Assembly: GCA_023414355.1 (NCBI GenBank)
Contig: JAEZOB010000033.1
Coordinates: forward strand, 62,001 to 126,000
Direction of reading: 5' to 3'
From: Bacillota bacterium
Lineage (GTDB): Bacteria; Bacillota; Clostridia; Lachnospirales; Lachnospiraceae
Length of the DNA stretch: 64,000 nucleotides
The notes beneath the pieces were generated by a model, which ran no database searches, had not been told where the DNA came from, and saw only the letters and a list, made by a program, of their open reading frames with translations. Position numbers and translations under genes: made by a program. Below are positions 1 to 7,941 of this stretch, one piece after another; the first letter of the stretch is position 1; each line of letters opens with the position of its first letter.

Positions 1-606
1 CTCTATTCCATCAGTGGAATGGATGAAATCACCACCGGAAAGGTTCTCTTTGACGGTCAGAACATCACCCGTCTGAGTGACCGCCGTTTGTCCCGCCTTC
101 GCAAGGAGAAGCTCGGTTTTATATTTCAGGGAATTCATCTGGTCCCCAATCTGACTGTGTATGAGAACATATTAAGTCCGACCTATAAGCTGAAGAAGGA
201 TCGAAGGGAAACCGATCAGAGAATCCACACCCTGCTCGAAAAAATGGAGCTAATCAGCCAGAAGAAGAAATTTCCCAATCAGATGTCGGGTGGACAGAAA
301 CAGAAGGTTGCGATCTGCCGCGCACTGATCAATCAGCCCAAAATATTATTTGCTGATGAACCGACCGGCTCACTGAATTCCTCCCAGGGTGAAAATGTGC
401 TTAATATTTTTTCTGACATTCACAAAGAAGGCCAATCCATCGTTATGGTAACCCATGATCTAAAGGCTGCCCTTAGAGGTAACCGTATTATCTACTTGAA
501 AGACGGTCGAATTGATGGAGATTTGCAGCTTGAGGAATATTCAGAAGAAACAAAGCAGGAACGAGAAGAAACGGTTTACAAATTCTTGAAGGAAAAAGGC
601 TGGTAA
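1..606 (+). CDS. ABC transporter ATP-binding protein, 5' end outside window
   Basis: ATPase subunit of an ABC transporter of the LolD/MacB/FtsE type; it would couple ATP hydrolysis to an unseen permease at the membrane. The frame is open from base 1, so the gene starts before the window and its Walker A is not visible. Seen here are the Q-loop (GFIFQ), the signature MSGGQ, Walker B with ILFADEPTGSL, and the H-loop VTHD. The tail after the H-loop is charged and about 40 residues long. A response regulator and kinase follow, but no permease gene lies downstream, so the permease must be upstream or elsewhere. The transported substrate cannot be told. Confidence 0.9.
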   Translation, partial: LYSISGMDEITTGKVLFDGQNITRLSDRRLSRLRKEKLGFIFQGIHLVPNLTVYENILSPTYKLKKDRRETDQRIHTLLEKMELISQKKKFPNQMSGGQKQKVAICRALINQPKILFADEPTGSLNSSQGENVLNIFSDIHKEGQSIVMVTHDLKAALRGNRIIYLKDGRIDGDLQLEEYSEETKQEREETVYKFLKEKGW

Positions 607-633
607 GCAGGATCAGCGCTGAGGAAAAACAGA

Positions 634-726
634 ATGGGCATTAAAGAAAACAGGTTCTGCATCGAAGAAAACAGCATTGAAGTTGAAGAAAATCAGGATC
701 GGTACAGAAGAAAAACATCGTTGTAA
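634..726 (+). CDS. possible 30-aa ORF, doubtful
   Basis: A short open frame after the ABC ATPase gene, with a GAGG about 10 bases before its ATG. It encodes a charged peptide with two similar segments (IEEN and VEEN). The surrounding stretch repeats GAAGAAAA-like words, so it may be non-coding low-complexity DNA. No family is recognised. Confidence 0.12.
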   Translation: MGIKENRFCIEENSIEVEENQDRYRRKTSL

Positions 727-743
727 ATCCTGCCAAAAATCGC

Positions 744-799
744 TATAATAAAATGTAAGTAATTAATAAACCCCTCCTTTCAGCTAGAAATCGGGGTTT
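744..799 (+). promoter_or_regulatory. -10-like box and 7-bp inverted repeat before response regulator
   Basis: A TATAAT lies at 744-749. It is followed by an inverted repeat with arms AAACCCC (768-774) and GGGGTTT (793-799) and an 18-base loop. The response regulator's GGAGG is at 811-815. The hairpin could end the ABC transcript or sit in the leader of the two-component genes; it lacks a clear T-run. Confidence 0.35.
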
Positions 800-819
800 A
801 GCCCGGAATCGGAGGAACA

Positions 820-1509
820 ATGGAGCAGAAGGTATTAATCATTGAAGATGAAAAAGAATTGGCAACCATCCTGGGTGCTTACCTTGAAGTTGAAGGCTTT
901 GTTCCCGTCGTCAGGCACGATGGTGTCGAGGGTCTTGCCGCTTTTATCACAGAACAGCCCAGTCTGATACTTCTCGATATTATGCTTCCCAAGAAGGATG
1001 GTATCTCAGTCTGCAAGGAAGTCCGCATGCAAAGTGATGTTCCGATCATTATGATTTCAGCCAAAAGCGGCGAGATGGATAAGGTAATAGCACTTGGAAT
1101 CGGTGCAGATGATTATGTGACAAAACCCTTTAGTCCTCTCGAGCTGGTTGCAAGGGTTAAGGCAAACTTGAGAAGATATGAGCAGATGGCAAGGAAAGCA
1201 AATGTATTAAAAGATGAGGTCCTCCTCGGCGATCTAATTCTGAAGAAAGCCTCCTATACCGCCCTCGCAAAGGGTGAAGCATTATCTCTGACCACGAAGG
1301 AATTTGATATCCTGTATTATCTGTCCGTCAATCAGAATCAGGTCTTCACCAAGGAGCAGATTTACAGTGGAGTCTGGGGCTATGAGAAATACGGTGACGA
1401 TAACAGTGTAACTGTATATATCAAAAGAATCAGAGAGAAATTAGCAGCCTATCAGCTGGATTACATAAAAACCGTCTGGGGTGCAGGTTATAAATTATCT
1501 GTAGACTGA
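820..1509 (+). CDS. OmpR/PhoB-family response regulator
   Basis: DNA-binding response regulator of a two-component system. The receiver domain (about residues 1-120) has the acidic pair near the start, phospho-acceptor Asp53 in LLDIMLP, and the conserved Lys of TKPF. The C-terminal winged helix (about 130-229) has the LTTKEFDILYYL motif of the OmpR/PhoB group. Its length of 229 aa is normal. The start is set by GGAGG five bases before the ATG. It should act with the histidine kinase that follows and probably controls the neighbouring ABC genes, an arrangement usual for cell-envelope stress or peptide-sensing modules in Firmicutes; that link is inferred from position only. Confidence 0.93.
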   Translation: MEQKVLIIEDEKELATILGAYLEVEGFVPVVRHDGVEGLAAFITEQPSLILLDIMLPKKDGISVCKEVRMQSDVPIIMISAKSGEMDKVIALGIGADDYVTKPFSPLELVARVKANLRRYEQMARKANVLKDEVLLGDLILKKASYTALAKGEALSLTTKEFDILYYLSVNQNQVFTKEQIYSGVWGYEKYGDDNSVTVYIKRIREKLAAYQLDYIKTVWGAGYKLSVD

Positions 1510-1678
1510 GCATCCGATCAGCGTACCATAGAGGAACCAGGCACAGAAGTATTCCATCGAACAAGGCAGCTATGAGCAAGGCCAATATCCATATATCGTA
1601 TTTGATCTATCTGGAACGATTCTTTATGCTGATGAAGCGTTCCATAACACAGTCGGAGAAGAGATTAATGCCCAGGAA

Positions 1679-2776
1679 ATGCTGCAATTCGATAAAAGCT
1701 TTGCTACACAGTATAAGGATACTGTCAAGAAAAGCTTCCTTCTCCAAAAGGACGGCATCACTGACGGTTTTGTCGTTTTCCTTATTCCAAAATCAGACGT
1801 AGTCACAGCTTCACGCAGAAGCAATTTCGTTAAGATTTTTACACCGATTGTACTGGGAGTGATCCTCAGTCTTCTGATTCTAACCATTCGTTCCCTCTAC
1901 TTCAGCAACCGAATTTTAAAACCCTTAAGGGAAATCAGTACCTCCGCAAAAGCAATCATCGCGGGTAATTATAATCTTGAGGTACTTCGTTCCTATTGGA
2001 AAAGAGCCAATGAGAATGAGGTCGGTGACTTATCCTATGCCTTCGAGCTGATGCGCGATGAGCTGAAATCCAAGCAAATACGGGAAGAGGCCTTGACGAA
2101 GTCTCAGAAGGAGCTGATCTCCTGTATCTCTCATGATCTAAAGACACCGATCTCAACCATCAAGGCTTACAGCGAGGGGCTTCGTGATCGTATTGCCAAA
2201 AACCCTGAGCAGCAGAACGAATTCATCGGAGTCATTATTAACAAGACGGATCTGCTGATTGATATGATTAATGATTTGCTGACCTACTCCAATGCACAGC
2301 TGAGGCAGTTGGAAATTAACAGACAGGAGTTATATTTTCTTGATTATTTTAATCCCCTGATGTCCGAGGTTAAGATCTATACGGAACAGAATGGCTTTGA
2401 GTTTTCTTATGTTTCACCTCCCGCCAATCTGATTGTAACGATTGACCCCAAAAGAATTACCGAGGTCATCTATAACCTTGTAGAAAACAGTATGAAGTAC
2501 ATGGATGAAAAGCACGGAAAGCTTAGAATTGAGGCAGCATTGGCAGATAAATTCATCTTAATTAAGGTAATTGATAACGGGCCCGGAATTAGTGCGGATG
2601 ATATCCCTTATGTGTTTGATAAATTCTACCGTGCTGAGAAATCAAGGAGCTCCAGCATTCCCGGCTCCGGTCTGGGCTTATCCATCTGTAAATATATCGT
2701 GAACGAGCACGGTGGAGAAATCTACTGCAAAAGCACCAATCAGAACGGTTGCGAAATCGGATTCACCATCGAATAA
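1679..2776 (+). CDS. sensor histidine kinase with missing 5' end
   Basis: Membrane histidine kinase, partner of the preceding regulator. In order it has a short extracellular remnant, one membrane helix (about residues 45-68), a HAMP-like linker, an H-box SHDLKTPIS, an N-box NLVENSMKY, and G-boxes DNGPGIS and GSGLGLSI. The catalytic half looks intact. The frame stays open upstream to a stop at 1529-1531 and reads like extracellular-domain sequence (QYPYIVFDLSGTILYADEAF), but contains no ATG, GTG or TTG before 1679. The first membrane helix and true start are therefore absent. The only usable start is 1679, with a weak AGGA. It is either a 5'-truncated pseudogene, a recent deletion, or an assembly gap. 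Confidence 0.75.
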   Translation: MLQFDKSFATQYKDTVKKSFLLQKDGITDGFVVFLIPKSDVVTASRRSNFVKIFTPIVLGVILSLLILTIRSLYFSNRILKPLREISTSAKAIIAGNYNLEVLRSYWKRANENEVGDLSYAFELMRDELKSKQIREEALTKSQKELISCISHDLKTPISTIKAYSEGLRDRIAKNPEQQNEFIGVIINKTDLLIDMINDLLTYSNAQLRQLEINRQELYFLDYFNPLMSEVKIYTEQNGFEFSYVSPPANLIVTIDPKRITEVIYNLVENSMKYMDEKHGKLRIEAALADKFILIKVIDNGPGISADDIPYVFDKFYRAEKSRSSSIPGSGLGLSICKYIVNEHGGEIYCKSTNQNGCEIGFTIE

Positions 2777-2784
2777 AGACTGTT

Positions 2785-3011
2785 GCAGGGGCTATTTCAA
2801 GAGCATGGAAGTGAATAGCTAGAGCACAAACCAGCATACCCTCACACACTCGTTGGAAGACATTCTACTGATTTTGTATTTGACAATCGTACATAAATGT
2901 TCGCCTGTCAAATACAAAATAAGCAGCCTGTCTGCCAAATAGTGTATTCCGGGAATGCTGGTTCACGCTCTATCTATTCAATATATTTCATTACTGAGAA
3001 AAAGCCCCTGC
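2785..3011. repeat. 227-bp imperfect palindrome between convergent genes
   Basis: The whole intergenic stretch folds on itself. Outer arms GCAGGGGCT (2785-2793) and AGCCCCTGC (3003-3011) match. Inside are paired AACCAGCAT/ATGCTGGTT segments, and the core pairs a 15-base arm (ATTTTGTATTTGACA) perfectly with its complement around a 20-base loop. No ORF, target duplication or transposase is seen. It may act as a bidirectional terminator, or be a decayed miniature inverted-repeat element. Confidence 0.7.
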
Positions 3012-3020
3012 AGCTGTTCT

Positions 3021-3926
3021 TTAATCCGGTTTATGAATAATGGAAGAATCGATGTGTTCTATGTCTGCTGAGCAGGTCCTTGCCATGGCTCCGGTGAGTT
3101 CTTCCGTCATTTGGTTGATTCGCTTCTGTACACCGTCAGCTCCGCTCTCCGAAAGCGGACCCATCAGCTCACGGCCTACACAGACTGCGTTTGCACCGAG
3201 CGCCAATGCCTTGAATACATCAATGCCATTAGAGATCCCGCAATCCACAAAGATCGGAATCCTGCCGTCCACCACCTTCGCAATCCTCGGAAGTATCTGA
3301 AGAGGGGGTACAGCAAAATCCTGAATGCCATGATGATGGGAAACCACGATTCCCTGCACACCGGCTTCAATACATTTATAGGTGTCCTGTTCGCTGAGTA
3401 CTCCCTTGATGATGAAAGGAAGCTTCGTCGCACGGACAAAGCTCTTAAGCTCCTCCAGAGATTTCGGTGCCATCGGAAGTCCCAGTACGTTATCCGGCTG
3501 TCCCTTGTGATTAAAGGAATGATCAAGATCCATACCGACTGCCATTACACCACAGCGTTCGGCATGCTCAAGCTTTCTAAATACTTCCTTATTATCTGCA
3601 TGTGGCTTAATAATTTTTATTGTTCTTGCTCCGGTTGCAGTAATGGCCTCTAATTCCTCATCCTCACCCATACCGGTCCACATAACCGCATTTGCAGTAA
3701 ATGCTCCCTTTGCCATCTCTACCATACCATTCGGGCGAGCATTATTTAAATGTGAAAGCGCAGCCGTCATTACCGGTGTGGCAAAGGTCTCGCCATACAG
3801 CTTCAGCGTGGTAGACGGTATTACTGAGTCTATATACCTCAGCTCAAGCAAAAGCGAATCAAAGTATTCGCGGGTAATCCGATTAGAATCTCCGGCTCTG
3901 TAATTTGTTGGTGTATCTTGTTTCAT
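3021..3926 (-). CDS. alpha-hydroxy-acid oxidase/dehydrogenase family protein (FMN)
   Basis: FMN-dependent (beta/alpha)8-barrel enzyme of the lactate oxidase/glycolate oxidase family, which oxidises 2-hydroxy acids in the cytoplasm. Seen are the N-terminal TPVMTAALSHL region, FIIKGVLS with the FMN-contacting Lys, VVSHHHG, and IFVDCGISNGIDVFKALALGANAVCVGREL, which binds the FMN phosphate. The usual SNHGGRQ segment reads SHHHGIQ, so the Arg after the catalytic-His loop is missing. At 301 aa it is shorter than the usual 350-380. The start at 3926 has AAGGAG at good distance; a longer frame to 3953 lacks one. The substrate is uncertain. Confidence 0.8.
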   Translation of the reverse strand: MKQDTPTNYRAGDSNRITREYFDSLLLELRYIDSVIPSTTLKLYGETFATPVMTAALSHLNNARPNGMVEMAKGAFTANAVMWTGMGEDEELEAITATGARTIKIIKPHADNKEVFRKLEHAERCGVMAVGMDLDHSFNHKGQPDNVLGLPMAPKSLEELKSFVRATKLPFIIKGVLSEQDTYKCIEAGVQGIVVSHHHGIQDFAVPPLQILPRIAKVVDGRIPIFVDCGISNGIDVFKALALGANAVCVGRELMGPLSESGADGVQKRINQMTEELTGAMARTCSADIEHIDSSIIHKPD

Positions 3927-4080
3927 GATAGTCTCCTTACTTATACACAGCATATTTGCTATTTAAACCCTGTCGTAATAGTTCCATCATAGCATAAGTA
4001 GCTGTATCAAGACAATCTGCCTTTGATTTTCGTTATATTTTAGTAAGTCAAGACTTCTTATAACAATAGGGCTTCTTCAG

Positions 4081-4665
4081 TTATTCTTTATGTTTCTTTC
4101 TCTCCAGCCTTTTAAAACCAAGCCAAAGCATAGCAACACAGATCATCAGCCCAATTAGTGCAGGCAGGATAACCTTAGTACCGGAGGTTCCTCCAAATAC
4201 AACGCTCCAAAGCATTTTTGCTAATGCAATGAAAATCAAAGTAGAAATACCAATCCATAGACTGCGTTTCCAGAGAGACATAGCCAATACAGTCAAGGTA
4301 ATCGGTACAAGAAGAGTAATTAATATTTTCGATAATCCCCAGTTGCCTGTCAGATAATCCTTTTCCATCTGGAGGAATTCATTGACCCTGCTATCCACAG
4401 CAGCCGGTACCGCAAACCAGCACATACTTGTAAGCAGCAGAAAGATCGTGCCGGAAATTCCCGATAAGCTATGTTTATATGCAGAATAGCAAAACGGAAC
4501 AAGGAACAAAGGTCGTATATACCAGCTCAACTGATTCTGGTGTCTAGCAAATGCCCATTGAAATAAATTCTCATTTAAAAAGCCCGACAAGACGAATAGT
4601 ATCGATAATACAATAAAAATCACCGCAAACAGTTTGTCATAAACTCTGAACCTTGCATTATTCAT
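4081..4665 (-). CDS. hypothetical integral membrane protein, partner of TetR regulator
   Basis: A protein of 194 aa with five to six hydrophobic segments (first at about residues 11-29, last at about 162-184) and a basic C-terminal tail. No enzyme motif is visible and I do not recognise the family. It overlaps the end of the tetR-type gene by 8 bp, so the two are translated from one message and the regulator most likely controls this protein. By analogy with other TetR-membrane protein pairs it may have a role in export or membrane adaptation, but nothing in the sequence says what it handles. Confidence 0.7.
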   Translation of the reverse strand: MNNARFRVYDKLFAVIFIVLSILFVLSGFLNENLFQWAFARHQNQLSWYIRPLFLVPFCYSAYKHSLSGISGTIFLLLTSMCWFAVPAAVDSRVNEFLQMEKDYLTGNWGLSKILITLLVPITLTVLAMSLWKRSLWIGISTLIFIALAKMLWSVVFGGTSGTKVILPALIGLMICVAMLWLGFKRLERKKHKE

Positions 4666-5296
4666 TATTCACAACTCCCTTCCTGTTTTCCTTATCAATC
4701 CCATACCTGATCATATCCACGAAGGCTTCCAGAGTATGAACCATCTTATTCAGTTCCATGTTTTCCTCCCCATACATCTCATGAAAATGTGTAAAGAGAT
4801 AACTCAGGGTTCGAACTAAGAAATCCTTCGAGTATCCTTCTCGAAAGGTTCCTGAAACATATGCTTCTTCTATCATTCCGTTCAATAGTTCCTCAGAATC
4901 ACTTCCCAAATGCTTCAGTGCAATCTTGTAAATCGGATTACCCTTTTCTTTTACAAGTCTTTGGCTAAGTTCATGATATTTGGGATGGTTCGACGCAAAT
5001 TCTGCTGCTATCTCCGCTTGCATTTTAAATCGTTCAAAAATATTGTCAACCTCATATGTTTTCATGCCAGCAGATACTTTTGCATTGATAAATTCCCATT
5101 TCTTAGCAACCGAAGCTTCAAGCAGATACAAATATAGTGCTTGTTTATCAGCAAAATGATAATAAAAGGTCCCTTTACTGATACCTGCATTTTTAATTAT
5201 CGTATTTAGAGAAGCCTCCTCGTAGCTTTTCGTAGTAAATTCCTGTAATGCTGCTCCAAGCAACTCTTCCTTTTTCTCAAAGGTCTTTACCTTCAA
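4658..5296 (-). CDS. TetR/AcrR-family transcriptional regulator
   Basis: Repressor-type DNA-binding protein. The N-terminal helix-turn-helix domain (residues ~5-50) has the family signature GISKGTFYYHFADKQALYLYL; the C-terminal ligand and dimer domain is variable. The best start is TTG at 5296, eight bases after GAGG; a GTG at 5305 is possible but lies inside that ribosome site. Length 212 aa is normal. It is the first gene of a two-gene operon with the membrane protein at 4081-4665. A 16-bp perfect palindrome just upstream overlaps the promoter start region, which suggests autorepression. The ligand is unknown. Confidence 0.9.
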   Translation of the reverse strand: MKVKTFEKKEELLGAALQEFTTKSYEEASLNTIIKNAGISKGTFYYHFADKQALYLYLLEASVAKKWEFINAKVSAGMKTYEVDNIFERFKMQAEIAAEFASNHPKYHELSQRLVKEKGNPIYKIALKHLGSDSEELLNGMIEEAYVSGTFREGYSKDFLVRTLSYLFTHFHEMYGEENMELNKMVHTLEAFVDMIRYGIDKENRKGVVNNE

Positions 5297-5326
5297 AATA
5301 ATCACCTCGATTATTTTAATATTTTA

Positions 5327-5376
5327 TAGACCAATTGGTCTACAAAAATATTAACACATTTTTATATCATAGTCAA
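5327..5376 (-). promoter_or_regulatory. TetR-gene promoter with overlapping 16-bp palindromic operator
   Basis: On the minus strand TTGACT (5371-5376) and TAATAT (5348-5353) are 17 bases apart. The palindrome TAGACCAATTGGTCTA lies at 5327-5342, just past the -10 box where transcription starts. This is the expected place for an operator of the TetR-type protein encoded immediately downstream. Confidence 0.75.
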
Positions 5377-5382
5377 CAATAG

Positions 5383-5406
5383 AAAAGCCTGCTGTTTCCA
5401 GCAGAC
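5383..5406 (-). terminator. terminator after carbonic anhydrase gene
   Basis: An 8-bp stem (5387-5394 with 5399-5406, one G-T pair) closed by a GAAA loop, followed on the minus strand by TTTT. It begins a few bases after the carbonic anhydrase stop codon. Confidence 0.8.
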
Positions 5407-5412
5407 TTTATC

Positions 5413-5976
5413 TTATCTATCCTCCTCCATCAAATACAGAAGGTTATCTTCAATATGGTAAAATAACGGCGCAATCAGTATTCCCGGGTACTTTTCCCTT
5501 AATCTTTTCACTTCTGAATTCAAGAAACCAATCTCATTCTCAATCTCAAACATCGGTGCAAAGCTGCTAAAATGTTCCTCCGCCTGTTTCTCATTCCATC
5601 CTGCATTCTTCACCATTCCTTGAATAAAATCCTGCTTTTTCGAGATGAGATTGACCATACCGCAGTGATCATGACCGATTAATGCGATGCATTTCACGTC
5701 ACCCAAAGCAATAGCATAGGAAATCTTAAATTCATTATAGCGTAGATTCCCTCCACCGGTACGAATGATATATGCGAAATTATTCGGTATCCTCAATTGT
5801 TTTCGATTATCCATGCACATCCCCACGAGTAAGCTTGCCTTTGCACAGGCATCTAAGGGTTCATTAAAGTTATGGTAACGAAACAGCTGTTCAATCGGAG
5901 TATCCCTGTACTTTGAATAGATCTCGGCTACGCTATTAATCATCACAAGTTCATTTTTCGTTGTATTTTCTGACAT
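5413..5976 (-). CDS. beta-class carbonic anhydrase-like protein
   Basis: Zinc enzyme of the beta-carbonic anhydrase fold, expected to interconvert CO2 and bicarbonate in the cytoplasm. The family motif CxDxR is present as CMDNR (Cys54, Asp56, Arg58), and HxxC as HDHC (His102, Cys105), giving the Cys-His-Cys zinc ligands. Length 187 aa is usual. The start at 5976 follows GAAAGAG; an upstream in-frame ATG at 6012 lacks a ribosome site. It is transcribed alone after the nif operon and ends in its own terminator, so a role in nitrogen fixation is not implied. The active site looks complete, but substrate preference is not proven by the motif. Confidence 0.82.
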   Translation of the reverse strand: MSENTTKNELVMINSVAEIYSKYRDTPIEQLFRYHNFNEPLDACAKASLLVGMCMDNRKQLRIPNNFAYIIRTGGGNLRYNEFKISYAIALGDVKCIALIGHDHCGMVNLISKKQDFIQGMVKNAGWNEKQAEEHFSSFAPMFEIENEIGFLNSEVKRLREKYPGILIAPLFYHIEDNLLYLMEEDR

Positions 5977-6161
5977 GCTCTTTCTTACCCTTCTGCAGAT
6001 ACAATATGTCAATTATTATAATGTAATCGCTTGGGTACGGCAAGTTATTTTTAATTTTTTAAGTATATTCAAGGTTCCAAGAAGCACCTTATTATTATAT
6101 GAACGCGTCGAGCGTAATGAGTGTACGTTTGTGGGAGACTATCGAATTCTAAGATATAGTC

Positions 6162-6968
6162 TTATAAGGTCCCTCGTAATTGATCAACGACCTGCTGTTC
6201 TACCGACCTGATCTGCTTCTTAGTCATGGCAAATTGGAATATTCCTTCAGCTGAGCTTACGAAATCATGTAAATTACAATTCCCTGCTCTTTCACCGATG
6301 CCAAATAAAGTGCAATCTATATAATCCGCACCAGCCTTCGCACCTACGATGGAATTGGCTACTGCCATACCAAGATCATTGTGTACATGCATCTCAATCT
6401 TGATATCTGAGTACTCTTTGATCACCCCTACCAATTCCTTTGTTCGGGCAGGGGTCAGAACGCCGACGGTATCGGCAATCCGGACAATAGTAACACCGGC
6501 ATGCTGCAGCTCCTTGATCAAAAAAAGAAGAAAACCGATATCAGACCGTGAGGCATCCTCTAATCCGACCGTGACATCAGTATTATGGCTTTTCGCAATT
6601 TCAACACATTCCAGGATGCTGCGTACCACCCATCCCTTGTTCTTCTTCAGCTTACTGTAGATCTGTACATAGGAAACCGGAGTACCGATATGAAGGATAT
6701 CGGGTCGGCAAGCCAACGAGTGTTTTACATCCTGTACATTCATCCTGCTCCAGACAGAAATTTTAGCATTTCTTTTCATTTCTACGATCCTTCGTATTCC
6801 TTCTTCCTCAGATCGGCTTATGACCGGTACCCCTGCCTCGATCTCATAAACCCCGATTTGATCCAACAGCTTCGCGATCATTAACTTATCTTCTACACCC
6901 AGTGCAATTCCGGGACTTTGCTCACCATCCCTTAAGGTTGTATCAACGATATGCTTCATTTCTTTCAT
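6162..6968 (-). CDS. nifV: homocitrate synthase alpha subunit (NifV-alpha)
   Basis: N-terminal catalytic half of homocitrate synthase, which joins acetyl-CoA to 2-oxoglutarate to supply homocitrate for the FeMo cofactor. It has the DTTLRDGEQSPG motif near the start (metal and acid-base residues) and the HVHND metal-binding motif near residue 195, within a TIM barrel; the C-terminal domain of a full NifV (~380 aa) is absent. The missing part is encoded just upstream by the NifV-omega gene, which overlaps it by 26 bp. A GGAGG inside that gene sets the start. The same split is known in Clostridium pasteurianum. It is the last gene of the nif operon. Confidence 0.9.
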   Translation of the reverse strand: MKEMKHIVDTTLRDGEQSPGIALGVEDKLMIAKLLDQIGVYEIEAGVPVISRSEEEGIRRIVEMKRNAKISVWSRMNVQDVKHSLACRPDILHIGTPVSYVQIYSKLKKNKGWVVRSILECVEIAKSHNTDVTVGLEDASRSDIGFLLFLIKELQHAGVTIVRIADTVGVLTPARTKELVGVIKEYSDIKIEMHVHNDLGMAVANSIVGAKAGADYIDCTLFGIGERAGNCNLHDFVSSAEGIFQFAMTKKQIRSVEQQVVDQLRGTL

Positions 6969-7923
6969 CTGCCATCACCTCCGTCAGAAGGCTTCTGAAT
7001 TCTTCATCATTTAAGCTTCTTCTGTTCTGAGTGCAAAAACACTTAGCCTGATTCAAAAGCTCTTCTATTACTTCTTCCCTGGGAATCGGTATGCTAAGCT
7101 GTTCGAGCTTCATCCTGACAGCTCTTGAACCGGAATGTTTTCCGATGACAAGCTCGAATTTGCCTCCAACCAAATTGGGTACATAAGCTTCATAGGTGAT
7201 CGGATTCTTATGAATACCGTCTGCATGAATTCCCGCCTCAACTTTAAAAATATTGCTGCCCAAAATTGGCTTACGGTTGCCAATCTTCCTACCGGTCATT
7301 CTTTCATAGATCTTGGCCAACTCCGGTAAGACAGCCAGATCCCGGTTCGGTTTATGTCTGATATTCAATCGGAGAGCCATCAAAAGCTCTTCCGTAGCAG
7401 CATTATTCATACTACCGGCGAAGCTGGTCGTAATATCCTTCCCGTATTCCGTCAACCATTGAAAAGCCAGTGCACAGGCACAGCCGTAGGTATTCTCCGG
7501 GCAGAATATGATCTTTGTTCGGGGTAAGCAATGAAGCATTTCCGGAATCAGCTTTTCATAAGAATGGCATAACAGATCATCCAAGCCATGAATTCGAACT
7601 TCCTTCTGATCTCGATAATTCTTCAGGCGAATGATCTCCCTGACATCATTCAGCTGGATTTCCAGTATCCCGTTCTCACAATTCAACAGTTGATGACTGA
7701 CATAGCGATAAAAGCCCGGATATTGCCATACTTGTTCATCTCCGGTTACATGAAGTATGTATTTTCCCTCCGGCAGCTTCCCCATGAACTCAACAACCCT
7801 TACCGGCAGCTCAATTGCGTCAACCCCTATGACGAAAAGCAGCTCACAAAAGCGGTATAAGGAATCCCTATCATAGAAAGTTTCCAGGGGTGTCATTAAA
7901 GAATTATCAATCATCTGTAACAT
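6943..7923 (-). CDS. nifV: homocitrate synthase omega subunit (NifV-omega)
   Basis: C-terminal partner of the split homocitrate synthase. Residues ~1-200 look like a diverged barrel that lacks the RDGEQ catalytic motif (the start reads MTPLETFYDRDSLYRF), while ~220-285 carry the homocitrate/isopropylmalate synthase C-terminal signatures GSNIFKVEAGIHADGI and GKHSG. This segment completes the active site of NifV-alpha in related clostridia. Length is 326 aa. GGGAGG six bases before the ATG gives the start at 7923. It is coupled to NifV-alpha by overlap, and a tandem 17-bp repeat separates it from the ferredoxin gene upstream. Confidence 0.87.
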   Translation of the reverse strand: MLQMIDNSLMTPLETFYDRDSLYRFCELLFVIGVDAIELPVRVVEFMGKLPEGKYILHVTGDEQVWQYPGFYRYVSHQLLNCENGILEIQLNDVREIIRLKNYRDQKEVRIHGLDDLLCHSYEKLIPEMLHCLPRTKIIFCPENTYGCACALAFQWLTEYGKDITTSFAGSMNNAATEELLMALRLNIRHKPNRDLAVLPELAKIYERMTGRKIGNRKPILGSNIFKVEAGIHADGIHKNPITYEAYVPNLVGGKFELVIGKHSGSRAVRMKLEQLSIPIPREEVIEELLNQAKCFCTQNRRSLNDEEFRSLLTEVMADERNEAYR

Positions 7924-7941
7924 AGAAACCTCCCTGTCGAT

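Noticed and set aside
1572..1802. ORF of 76 aa ahead of the histidine kinase, possible N-terminus by frameshift
   Set aside because: Its translation is basic and Leu/Ser/Arg-rich with no sensor-domain likeness, while the kinase frame itself reads as protein across the same bases.
6136..6162. Terminator at the end of the nif operon
   Set aside because: The stem is only 7 bp with a 13-base loop, overlaps the stop codon and has no T-run.
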